64,000 nt of DNA, taken from positions 460,501 to 524,500 of the forward strand of contig NC_053412.1 of NCBI RefSeq assembly GCF_016859285.1, given 5' to 3'. The stretch comes from Xiphias gladius. Lineage: Eukaryota; Chordata; Actinopteri; Istiophoriformes; Xiphiidae. Made by a program: the position numbers and the translations under genes. Below, piece after piece: positions 1 through 11,232 of the stretch. The notes beneath the pieces are model-generated. The model made no database searches and had not been told where the DNA came from. It saw only the letters and a list, made by a program, of their open reading frames with translations. How positions within the stretch are numbered: the stretch's first letter is position 1; every line of letters begins with the position of its first letter.

Positions 1-182
1 GGTAACTGACTGTGGTAACTGTTTCTGTCCGATTTGTGAAGAAAGGCGAAAACTGAACTGCTGATAAAGAAACGGCGATAATCCCGGTATTGACGGTAAT
101 AGAAATTGTTGGCAGTATTGGTGCCATCGTAATGTTTCATAACATTATACAGTAAAACCTACCTGCGCAGATCTACTCGAGA

Positions 183-267
183 TCCACTTACTAGCTTGTT
201 TTGGAGCTTTCAGTTGTATAACAAGGAGCTTTCAGTTGTATAACAAGCTAGGATGCTAGTAAGTGGA
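183..267. repeat. Short foldback with internal 22-base direct repeat
   Basis: Arms tccacttactagc (183-195) and gctagtaagtgga (255-267) are perfect reverse complements. The inner bases ctagcttgtt and aacaagctag extend the pairing discontinuously. The loop carries two tandem copies of a unit starting ggagctttcagttgtataac. It looks like a small hairpin or MITE-like foldback; no transposon family is recognised. Confidence 0.6.
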
Positions 268-930
268 CCTTGAGTTGAGATAGGGGTTGCTAGCAGGATG
301 TTACCTCGCGTCTACCTAAATATCTATAATGTCAGCAATTTTTGATTTCTGTTACTTTTAACAAATCTCATGAAAATACTCAAAACCAGCAGTGTGTTAG
401 TCCGTCTCTCTCAACACTTTCTAACTTCCCTCCTCCGTCTGTGGCACTCAGCTCCAAGCCCGTTGGTTTCCTGCTGAAGACGTAAATCTCTAAAAACACC
501 TCCCAAAAATATAGTGTCATTAAAAAAACAAAAAACACTCAGTAATTTACCGAAACATCTGCTCACTGTAGCAGTCTTATTTAACAAACGGGAGGAAATA
601 TACTGCATAAAGCACTTGTTGGGGACTATTTTCAGTGGCGGATTAATCCACATTTGGTGCTCTAGTGAGTATTTGGGGCAGCAGAACGGTGAGCGTGGGG
701 CTGAGTAAAAATAAAGTACAGGTTTAGATCTGCACATGGGATTGGGATTTGTTGACAAGAAAAATCTGGAATAACACTAGGTTTATACTTAAGTGTGCTT
801 GAATTAAGCAGTGAAGGACAATGTGTGGGTCTAAGGTCAGAGTTGTTCAGCGTTGACCTTTTGTTGTCTGATTCTGTGATCCAAATATACAGTTACCCAG
901 TTTGACACAGTAAGTGTCAGGCAACATGTG

Positions 931-962
<32 letters not shown>

Positions 963-1129
963 GTGTTGAGGTAAATACCTGTCCTGCACAGGCCATCTGC
1001 AGACCTGGATAATCCTTGTTAGTAGATTACAGCTAGAGCGAGAGGAGAGGAAACAGGGCAACACACTGTCAACACTTCTGAAGGAAAATAAAATCACATT
1101 TACTGCTAAAATGTTTTTGGACTGGGATC
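268..1129. other. Intergenic DNA, no gene recognised
   Basis: AT-rich DNA. A (GT)n microsatellite lies at 929-966. Open frames on both strands are short and have no recognisable domain. Bases 1-182 likewise show nothing recognisable. Confidence 0.5.
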
Positions 1130-2000
1130 GTTTTTGGATTTGTGGAGCCCCGGAGAGTTTTGGGTTTTGGTTTCGGAGGTCTGAGGATTTTATTGTGAAG
1201 GAATTTGAAGAAGTTACATGGAGAGGCTACAATTTTTAATTGTGGCTGACTGTGAAACTGTGAAAACCTTTGGAAATTTCCCAGTTTTGAAGCTGTCTTA
1301 GAGTTTTGATGCCAAATCTGAAGGCTTTTTTACTCTGAAATGTTTTGAGCATTTATTTTAAAAGACGGGCATTTTTAGAGGTTTTATTTCAAAGATGTGA
1401 ATGGTTGTTTTATGAAGGTGGAACACATTTTAGACTTTTTTGTGGAGAAGGGGAACACTTTTAAGCTTTTACTGTGACAAGTCATGCTTTCATCGTGAAG
1501 ACTACAAAAACTTGGGGCTTTTCGTTTTCTTTGTCAAAATTTTGAAGCTTTTTGTGAAGGACAAGACTAGTTTGTGGTTTTACTGTTTTTGTGAATTGTT
1601 TAGTAATTTTATGGTGAAAAACTGACATTTTGGGTATTTATTTTGAAGCTGTTTAAGACTCTGATGAAATCTGTTCCCTTATTTGGAAGAAAAAAACACA
1701 AATTTTACTGTGAATGATACAAACATTGGGGGTTTTAAAGGACTGAAGGGTTTTCAAACAATTATTTTGAAAAACTAAGAAAAAACTCTGTGCTTTACTG
1801 TGAAGGATTAATTAAACATGTCTCCTTTACAGTTAAGGATGAAATAAATCTGGAGGCTTTTTCTGGAGGAAAGACCTTTTCTGGAAGGACTGAATGCTGT
1901 TCAGATATTTATTGGGAAAAGCTCATAAAAAAACAGACACTCAGGGCTTTTATTATGAAGGGTTGGAAATCCTCTGGGGCTTTTATTGTGAAAAGATAAA
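1130..2000. repeat. Degenerate AT-rich minisatellite
   Basis: A loose period of roughly 30-45 bases repeats words such as 'ttttattgtgaagg', 'gggctttt' and 'ttttgaagc'. Copies are too diverged for a clean unit. Apparent small ORFs here are products of the repeat. Confidence 0.55.
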
Positions 2001-2086
2001 AAAAAAACATTCACCAGGGAATAGTGTGAGTCTTGTGATTTGTCTGTGATCTGTCCTGAGGGCGGACAATCACCACTCGGGACGGG

Positions 2087-2800
2087 ATGATTTCGTATGT
2101 GGAGTGTCTGGGTGGCGAGGGGGCGGGGCCTGGCGTGGCATCACGCTGCTGGAACACGGGTCCTGATGAAGAGCGAGACGAGCTTCTTCCACGCAAGATG
2201 GCCGCCCTGCAACCGAAAACGGAGGGCAGCTTGCGCCGTCGCCTGCTCAGCGCCAAACTCCACCAGCACCACGATGCCATCTGGGGCATGAATGCAGGTT
2301 GCACCACCGGCAGGCCAGGGTCTCCTTCAGGTGACAAAAAGTCCCTCCCACCTCACCTTCAGTATCCAGGCAACAGCCCCTGGTACCGCCCCCAGCACCT
2401 CTCACCACGCCCCCATGTCCACCCTTCCTTTACTCCGGAGGCACATGGGAAACTATTCCTTGCTCCAGAGGCTCATTGGAAATCCCACCCACAATCCCTA
2501 CCTGTTCAGCTGCAGCACTCCACCTGTCCTGTTCTCACCCAGCGTCGCCGAACAAGCTCATGTCCCCCCACCCCAGAGCCCCGCCCCGGGTACACCATAT
2601 CCGTCCCCTCCCATCTCAGCTCCTCGTCCACCCTCAAGGAGCTGGAGGTGCCGCCACAGTACCGCTACCAGCCCAGCAGGAGGCGCAGGACCAGCTTATT
2701 CTTCTTCAGATGGCGCCGAGGGAGGAGCTCTAGGCTGGAAGCCTCACAAACCACGCCCCTTCTTCACAGAGGTACTACTAAGAATCATGGGTACAACTAG
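2087..2800 (+). CDS. Unidentified GC-rich open frame, possible exon(s)
   Basis: A 237-codon frame opens at ATG 2087, with an upstream in-frame stop at 2057. The block is much more GC-rich than its surroundings. In this frame third positions are dominated by C and G, as in real fish exons, for example around 2355-2420 and 2585-2700, whereas the other open frames (2292-2852, 2476-2733) do not show this. The predicted protein is basic, with Arg-rich clusters (SLRRRLLSAK near residue 48, SRRRRTS near residue 200), and is Pro/Ser-rich in the middle. I do not recognise a family. Internal donor-like sites (atgcag/gttgca near 2296, ttcag/gtgaca near 2329) mean it could be more than one exon. It lies about 3.4 kb upstream of the NHS-family start on the same strand and could be an alternative 5' exon, a separate gene, or a retained relic. 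Basis: codon bias is seen; function is unknown. Confidence 0.4.
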   Translation: MISYVECLGGEGAGPGVASRCWNTGPDEERDELLPRKMAALQPKTEGSLRRRLLSAKLHQHHDAIWGMNAGCTTGRPGSPSGDKKSLPPHLQYPGNSPWYRPQHLSPRPHVHPSFTPEAHGKLFLAPEAHWKSHPQSLPVQLQHSTCPVLTQRRRTSSCPPTPEPRPGYTISVPSHLSSSSTLKELEVPPQYRYQPSRRRRTSLFFFRWRRGRSSRLEASQTTPLLHRGTTKNHGYN

Positions 2801-2844
2801 AACTTCTTATACCACTAGTACAAGTACTACTACTCCTTCCCAGA

Positions 2845-3380
2845 TGCTGTAGCTCTGTTTGGTCCTGAATGGTCCCCTTTAACTTGGCTCTGTCTGGTCC
2901 TGAATGGTCCCCTTAAACTTGGCTGTTTGGTCCAAAATGGTCCCCTTTAACTTGGCTCTGTCTGGTCCTGAATGGTCCCCTTAAACTTGGCTGTTTGGTC
3001 CAAAATGGTCCCCTTTAACTTGGCTCTGTCTGGTCCTGAATGGTCCCCTTTAACTTGGCTCTGTCTGGTCCTTAATGGTCCCCTTTAACTTGGCTCTGTC
3101 TGGTCCTGAATGGTCCCCTTTAACTTGGCTCTTTCTGGTCCTGAATGGTCCCCTTAAACTTGGCTCTTTGGTCCAAAATGGTCCCCTTTAACTTGGCTCT
3201 TTCTGGTCCTGAATGGTCCCCTTAAACTTGGCTGTTTGGTCCAAAATGGTCCCCTTTAACTTGGCTCTGTCTGGTCCTGAATGGTCCCCTTTAACTTGGC
3301 TCTGTTTGGTCCTGAATGGTCCCCTTTAACTTGGCTGTTTGGTCCAAAATGGTCCCCTTTAACTTGGCTCGCTGGTCCTC
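2845..3380. repeat. Tandem minisatellite, 31-35 base units
   Basis: About 16 near-identical head-to-tail copies built on 'cctgaatggtcccctttaac' plus 'ttggctctgtctggt'. A longer subunit ('ctctgtctggtcctgaatgg') and a shorter one ('ctgtttggtccaaaatgg') alternate in places, suggesting higher-order expansion. It begins directly after the GC-rich frame at 2087-2800. Confidence 0.9.
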
Positions 3381-3985
3381 CTCTTTTGCTCAATTTGACT
3401 CAGAATGGTCTCAGTGAACCATGTAGGGCTCCCTTGGATCTGGAACTATTCCATTTTGTTTGATTCAGCTGTTTTTGGTCCCAGCTGGGGTCCTTGGCAC
3501 TATATAGTCCTGACTGTTCCTATTTTGGTTCTATAACATCCTCAGCCCGACCAGCTACTCTATTTTGGCTCAGTTTGGTCCTGAATGGTTCTTAGCCCCC
3601 TGATTTGGCTTTGCATGGTCCTTAATGGTTTGAGCTAGCCTGGCAGGTCCGGTTTGGTTTCACATGTTCCCAGCTACTCTGTTTGGGCTCTGTTTGGTCT
3701 GGAATCTTAGTTAGCCTGCTTTTGCTCTATTTGGTACCCTACCCTGATTTGGTTCTGAACGGTTCGAGCTAGCCTACTTTGACTAGGTTTGGTTCTCAGT
3801 GGTTCCAGGTTTGGTTCTGTTTGGTCCTGAAAGTTCCCAACTACACATTTGGCTCTATGTGGTCCTGGCTCTATTTTACTTCAGTGATCCCAGGTACCCC
3901 AGTTTGCCCATATATTATCCTGAAAATATCCTGTTCCTAGCTAGCCTGGTTTTGCTGAATTTGGTCCCGAATCGTTCCGGAAGAC
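3381..3985. repeat. Degenerate continuation of the 2.85-3.38 kb minisatellite
   Basis: The words 'tttggtcc', 'ctctgtttggt', 'tggttc' and 'gagctagcct' persist with heavy divergence until about 3985. This looks like an older, decayed flank of the homogeneous array. Confidence 0.6.
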
Positions 3986-4419
3986 CTTTTTAATTGCAGA
4001 CATTTTAACATGCCACAGTAGGAAAAGCACAAGTGTCACTAATAACGTTAATGACAGTTAAATGATAATTACTAATGTTACGAGTTACACCTGTGCTTTC
4101 CTGCATTGACATGTCAAAGTGTCTGCAGTGAAGAAGGTCTCTGAACCTGGTCTGTCCCCGTCTTGTCCTGTTCTGAGCAATTCATTGCCCTTGGTTTCTT
4201 CATATTTAAATCAGAATATTAAAACAGCCGCTCGCTGCCTGCAGATCTCTGCTGGTAACACACACTCCCATACACAGTGTGTTGCTGTCTGATCTATAAT
4301 GTATCGCAGCTCTAGTCAGCTGCTATTCTCAGATAACAAACCAAAATACACAGAACAGAAACACACCAGCTCTCCATGTTCTTACTCAATTAACTCCCCC
4401 GCGTGTGTGTAATCTCCTC

Positions 4420-4470
<51 letters not shown>

Positions 4471-5949
4471 TAGAGAGAGAGAGAGAGAGCAAGGATTAGC
4501 TGCAGCTCCATAAGCTACGCAAATGGCTAAGTCCCGTAATAGCAGAGGCTTTACCATGCAACAGCTGCTACCTGTTAGCTTCACCTGCTTCCATCAGCCT
4601 CATAGTCCAGGTAAATCACACCTGGATCTGTAAGTCTACCTCTTATCCCCTCCTCACTCTGCCTTTTTTGGAGATGTTGGTGTCTGATTGGTGATTTTCG
4701 ACCACAAGTTACGTCGGTGGTTGATTCTGGTCACACTTGACTCAATGTTTGTTGTTGACAGTTCGGTTTCTGATCGGACAGCAGAAAAATCAGACCTTTG
4801 CTGCTCAGAGTTCAGAGTTGAATGTATTCTGACTAAATATACACACCGTGACACAATGATAGAGTGGCCTACTTACTGTCTAATTATTTAAACTAATTAA
4901 AACAGCGGAGAGGGGAAGACAGACAGACAGGCTATCAGGCATGAAGACAGAAGTAATTAGCTGCTCCACTGGCCCACATAGTTGGCACACTTACAGACTG
5001 GAACTGCCCCAGTTTGTGACTGGTGATGAAGGTGATGATGAAGCTGATCCTCAGCTCCATCAACCGTCAAGACTCTCTTTATAATTTGAGTGAATTCACA
5101 TAAATATTAAAAAAGGTACATAAATAACATAGAGAAGGTGTAAAGTTTTAAGAGAACGTCGATGTGGTATCTGCTCATGCCACATTGGTTCATGTCTACA
5201 ATGCAAACAAGAATTCACTTGCTCCACAGGTTGCAAAGACAAGTTAACCCCGCAGGGTCAATGAACCTGCTGAGAAAGATTTTGAATAATAATGCAAAAA
5301 TACATTCAGCTGAAACATCATTAGTTTCTTAGCTTCTGAAATTTAGCATTTTACATCATGGTAATTTGAACTGTTAGAAACTGGATTCATTTATATCCAG
5401 GTTACTGATATGTGGAGTATTAACATCCATTGATATTCATATCAATAACCTCGATATAAACGTTCCAGGGTATCCAGTCTCACCCGACCATTTTATTAAA
5501 AGGAATTATTGATTGGAAATGTAACTTTTGTTTTTTACGAGAAGGAATGTACTTTTTGTACATTTAACATTTGCATATTCTCGCTTTAAAACATAGAGGA
5601 AGTTATAAACACAGCTGACCTTTGTTCCTTTGGTCACGTAGAAGAAACAACAATAGATGCCCAGATGTTCTGATAGAGAAGATAATGGACCAGCTGTGTC
5701 CATTGTGAAAGGTTGTCCTCACTAAGATAGAAATACAAGAACAGAGAGAAACACAGGGAGGACGGCGAACACAGAGCATAAAAGATGAAGATCTAACACA
5801 CACACACACACACATTTTGAATTCTCTTTCTTCATGTCCCTTCATCTACAAAGCATCATGTTTCATGTGCGTCTGTGTGTGTTAATGCAGTATTTGCGGG
5901 TAACCTTCATCACCTGGTGACACACATGAAGGACACACACATGTTGGCT
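3986..5949. other. Intergenic DNA upstream of the NHS-family gene
   Basis: A (GT)n tract joined to (GA)n lies at 4422-4489, and a short (CA)n at 5796-5813. No coding exon is recognised on either strand; the small open frames show no domain or codon bias. Confidence 0.5.
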
Positions 5950-6235
5950 TCCTGCCGACATGGCGTGTGTGTGTGTGTGTGAGTGAGTGAGTGAGTGTGT
6001 GTGTCTGAAAATAAGAAAGGAAAAGCGAGAGGGGGGGAGAGGGACATAGAAACAGAACAGTAGCTCGAGAGAGAGAGAGAGACAGAAGTGGGAGGAGAGC
6101 TGCGTTGCAGCGAGACGAGCTGCATTACTGCTGCTGCTGCTGCTCGCCCACTCTCTCTCTCTGTCTGCTGCAGCCTCAGGAGTGTGTGTGTCGAGTGTGT
6201 GTGTGTGTGAGTGTGAGTGAGTGTGTGGCGTCGTT
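5950..6235 (+). promoter_or_regulatory. Probable 5'UTR/promoter of the NHS-family short isoform
   Basis: The sequence before the predicted start at 6236 is dense in simple repeats: GT/GA tracts at 5964-6004, (GA)n near 6069-6082, a (CTG)n run near 6127-6144, (CT)n near 6151-6163, and GT again at 6183-6228. GC content and CpG rise towards the start codon. An earlier ATG occurs near 5959, so the 5'UTR may carry an upstream AUG. Assignment rests on position only. Confidence 0.45.
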
Positions 6236-6293
6236 ATGGTTCTGATCGGAGCAGCGATCAAATCCGTCCTCAAATATCTCAGTAAGACCAGAG
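6236..6293 (+). CDS. NHS-family exon 1 (short alternative N-terminus)
   Basis: ATG 6236 opens 19 codons plus one base, then donor gtgagt at 6294. The peptide begins MVLIGAAIKSVLKYLSKTR, resembling, from memory, the short Met-Val-Val-Phe first exons of NHSL1 and KIAA1522 isoforms. An alternative donor gtaaga at 6283 would shorten it but breaks the phase. Phase 1 fits exon 2. Confidence 0.75.
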
Positions 6294-8715
6294 GTGAGTG
6301 TTTGTTCAGGTTTATCGGCGTATGTGTGTGTGTGTGTGTGATGATTAACTGGTTTAACAACTGTGCTGTTATACTGGGCAAGAGAGCATCACTTGTATAT
6401 GTAGAGAGAGTAGTTATACAGATTATATATTTATGAGGTCATTAGAAAATCACCTCATAAAATCCTGCTCTCTCATTGGCTGGCAGGTGTCAAAACAGGT
6501 TAACAGTTTTGTTGTAAATCTGAGCCCAAGGTGTATTAATCTGTAGGTAGCCATAGCAACAGTACCATTAACTGACTCAAGAGCCCTTGGAACTTCCTCA
6601 AGGACCATTTGAGATCCCTCAAGGAGCCTTTCAATGATTTCAAAGACTCCATGACTTCTTCAAGGACCCCTAGAACCTTTCTATGAACCCTAAAACCTCC
6701 TCAAGGACCCCAGGGACCCTCTCAACTACATCTGGTACCTTCTCAAGGAACCCCAGGAACTCTTCACGGACCATTTGAGTCTCATCAAGAAGCTCTTGGA
6801 CCACCTCAAGGATTCTTTGCATCTCCGATACTCAAGGATGGATGGAACCAGCCTAAGGACTCTAGGAACCGTTTCAAGTACTCCTAGAATTCCTTCAAGG
6901 ACTTGTAGGACCTTTGCATCTCTTCAAGGACCACTGGAACCTCCTCCAGGACCTGTCTAACCCCCTCAAGAACCATGAGACCTCCACAAGGACTATTTTA
7001 ATCTCTGCAAGGATGACTGGTACCTTTGCAAAGACCCCTGCGACTTCTTCAAGGATCATCCGTGTCATTTGAGCCTCTTTAAGGACCTCTGGAAGCCCCT
7101 TAAGGATCTCTGGGTCCTCCATAAATGACCATTTAACTCTCCTGAAAGACTCCAGGACCCTCCTTAAGGACTCCTAGAACCCCTTGGGACCTCCTATAGG
7201 GCAATTTCAGCCTCCTCAAGGGCACCTGGGACCTCATTAAGTACACCTTGGACATTTTTGAGGATCCCAGGTACCGTCTCACAAACCGTTTTATCCTCCT
7301 CAAAAACCTCTGTGGAACCACCTCAAATACTCATGGACCCTCGTCAAGGACCTGAGGAAACACCTCAAGGTACCAGAGACTTTCTCAGGGCCCATTTTAA
7401 CTTCCTCAGAGACATGTGGTTTCCTCTCACGGACCATAACTTTTTAAGGGCATCTGAAAATTCCTCAAGGGCAATTTAAGTCTCCTCAAAGTCACATAGA
7501 GATTCTTCAAGGACATTTCGTATTTCTCGGGGACCCATTGAATATCCTCAAGAACTCCAGTACTCTCTTCAGGATCCAGGGACCTCCTGAAGGACCATCT
7601 CTGCCTGCTCAGGGACTTTTGGTACTCTTTCAAGGAACCCTGTGAGGTCTTCAAGCACTTGTGGAACCACCTCAGTGACTCCAGAACCCTCTTTAAACCC
7701 ACTTTAACGATCCCCAACACCTTTTCGGTGACTCCTGGGGCTTCCTCAAGGACCATCTGAGCCTCCTCAAGCACCTCTAGTACCTTACTACCTTAACAAG
7801 CACCTCTGGGACCTACTCAAGGAGAATTTGAGACCCCAAAAGACCACTGGTACCTTTAAAGGACCAGTGGAACTTTTCTAAGGAGTCCTGGGTGTAATGA
7901 CATGACTTTCAAACTTTATTTGATCATATTCTGGATATGACTTTTACCTAGAAAATGAGAAACTTATTTATTTATTTATCTGCATACATGATACTGTTGA
8001 GACTGACATTGAGGCATGGGGCATGGGCCAGGGATGAACCTGTTTTTTGGGGGAGATCTGTATGTTGTTTGACATTGGCCTTGGCGGATGTCTGCGCTCT
8101 CTCAGTGCCTTCTACTTTATATAGTATTTGACGTTAACATTGATAATTTACTTTAAAAAATCATTTAAAGTAGCTTGTGTCTCTAAGTCATAGCAGAGCT
8201 ATGTGTAGTGTGCTGCAGTGCTGTGGAGTGGTGTGCTGCATTGCACTGTGCAGTTAAATTGTCTTTTAATTGCATGGCATGGCCACGGTGTGTTGTGCTT
8301 TGTGTTGGTAGAGACATTAATTGGCGATTTTGGGGTTCCCAGGTTCTTTGACCTGATGAATTTGGAGCAAAATGTCGTCTACATAAACAAATGCTGTTGC
8401 TTGCAGCCTGTGTCCCATCTGTTACTCTGTCAAAGTGCCAAAACCCACAGTTTCTCCTGAAGTGTGTGTATGTGAGGAAAAAAATGTAAATCACTTGACA
8501 AATGTGTCTCCAAATGAAATGTGCCTTATTTTCTTACTGACTATTACTGTGTGTTAATGAGAGATGATTTTGGTTTCATATTTCAGAGTTCAACCTCTTC
8601 CAAACTGCAGAAAACCGCTACTTTCTCTTCACATCTGTCCACTAAATACCACATCTAATCAATCTGCTGCTCCTTCAAAATAAAAGCCCTCTGGCAGTGT
8701 GTGTGTGTGTGTGTG

Positions 8716-8771
<56 letters not shown>

Positions 8772-10591
8772 TCTGAGGTCACCTTGAGGAGTGCTGAGTG
8801 CTGCAACACTGATCATCACTCTTCCTTTCTCTCTTTCTCCCTGTGTGTGAATGGATTTGCTGAAACAAGATTAAACACAGAAACCAGACATACACTCAAC
8901 TGTGCTTTACTCTGTGTCTCTGCAGCAGGGGACAGGGACAGTAAGTGGTCTGTTCACTACACAACCCAGAAGCCTCAACAGGGTCTGGTCTTCATCCCTG
9001 GAAAAAGACGATGCGGCAGCGCTGATGATCTGCACGGTGAGAGGTCAAAAGAATAGCTAGTCTCTCAGTTAATGTTTTTCTTTAATGTGGCAGGTCTTGT
9101 CAAACCTTAAAGACACAGGCAGCCTGGAAACAACTACAGTTTATACTTTAAAGGTTAAATAGTTCTTTTTGTTTTTAATTCATATCTTTTAAAGTCATTG
9201 CAACACACTGTATATTTGGCCATAAATGTATAAGGAGATTCTGCAACTCTGTCATAATAGATTTGAACAAGGGTTAGATTTATGTCCATTTTATTTAATG
9301 GATGAAATAATCGAGGAGTTTTAACAAGAACATTGTTCACGTCGACATTAACATCAGGTGACAAAACAATCTCACCATGAGGTCGATTTAGAAGCCATTC
9401 AGGAGCTTCTGATCATATCGAATGTAGGCTTGAAAAGTTTTATAAAGCACTGATTTCAGTTTACTCAAAAAAGGCCTTAGACGGTTAAAAAAAGTGTTAA
9501 ATTTCATTTCCAAAAGTCTTAAATATGTTTCTTAGCCTGTTTTATGCTGTAATTTTTGTTAAAAAAAAATGGTGATTTTAGCCTAAATCAACCAAAACAA
9601 ACCTCTGACATTAAATTAATTATTTCTTAATTCTTCCATCCATTTGTCCATCGATTTTTCTGCTGCTTATCCAGGTCCAGGTAATGTTTAATGATTAATT
9701 CATCATGATATTAAGAAAATACCAGAAAGTGATGACAAAAGTGTGAAATAAATGTATTGGTAAATAATTGTTGGCCTTATCATCCCTACTGGTTTTCACT
9801 TGATATCTTTCATAGTTTTGTCGGTATGATCATGAAACATGATCATTTAACTTGGTGAACCTTGCAAACGATCCTCCTCAACAGATGGGGTTTGTTGTCG
9901 TGGTGTTAAAGATTTTGCTGCATTTTATATGTCAAACTAAGTTTGACATATAACAGGTGTTTCACTGTGGACAGAGAGGTCTGTCCACAACGAAAACCAT
10001 TAAATCTCTTCTTCTTCTCTTCCTCTTTCCTGTCGGCAAACGGCAAAACTGTATCACAGCAACATCTGGTGAGGAGTGAGACAGACAGCCGGCTGATAAA
10101 GTCATTGTTGAATATATCGATGTTTAAACCAGAAGAGGTTAGACGACAGAAAGTCGTCTTCTTAACTTTACTGTCACAGAGCTGCGACTCTCGGTCGGCT
10201 GGCTCAGGTCATTGTTTCGTAAGAGCTCTGTTTTCACACTGAAACACTAGGCCATCGTTTTCAGATCTACTCACCCTGGAGGTTGTTTCAGAAAAGCTCA
10301 GTTTGCTGTATTTTAGTCTGAATGACAGGCTGCATAAAAAAAAGCTGCATTTACTAATTTAAGCTGCTCAGTGTGGACGTACTCTCGGATTATCGGTGAA
10401 TAAAACACTTTTATTGCCGCTGCTTCTGCACAAGTGGTGTTTTTAGAGATCCTTTATTTGCATCACAATTGACACCTTGAATGCTGATGAAGCAGAATAT
10501 ACAAACGCTTATTTTGGGGATTTTAGCTCCTATCTGATCAATAAATTCGACTATTGAATACTGAGAGCAGATTGTAGACAGCTGCAGCGCG

Positions 10592-10676
<85 letters not shown>

Positions 10677-11193
10677 CAGCATCAGTGCCACATGTCACCC
10701 CCCGCCCAGATTCACAGACAAAGGACGAAGCTGCTCCTTTCACATACTTGAATTTATACAATTGATTGATTAATTACGAAGAGTCTGCATCACAATCCTT
10801 TTCGAATGATTTATTGATTTATTGCATTCACACCATATTGATTTTTATGTATTGAAGTATCTCTGCCCAGAATAATAAAAAAGTTGACTGGCCGATTGAT
10901 TGATTACCTCTTATTTTCCTATTACTCTGAATTAGATACTTTATTGATTATTGGCCAAATCAACTTCAGTGTCTCATCTTGCTTCTGTTCTCTCTCCTGT
11001 ATGTATGAATGTATGTATGTATGTGTGTGTGTGTGTAGCGTGTAACGTGCTGACTCAGCATGGCTGCGGTGGACCCCCCAGCTCTCACCTGCATCAACCA
11101 CGCCCCGCCTCCCCTCCGTCCTCTTCTGGCCTGGACCAATCAGAAGGCAGCGCACGCAGAGGGTTGAAGGACAAAAGCCAGAGGATGGTTAGA

Positions 11194-11232
<39 letters not shown>

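Noticed and set aside
2845..3380. CRISPR-like regular repeats
   Set aside because: Units are contiguous, with no unique spacers, and the genome is a vertebrate; it is a minisatellite.
7427..7774. 115-codon minus-strand frame rich in Leu, Glu and Lys that mimics a coiled coil
   Set aside because: It lies wholly in the degenerate minisatellite and follows its repeat period.
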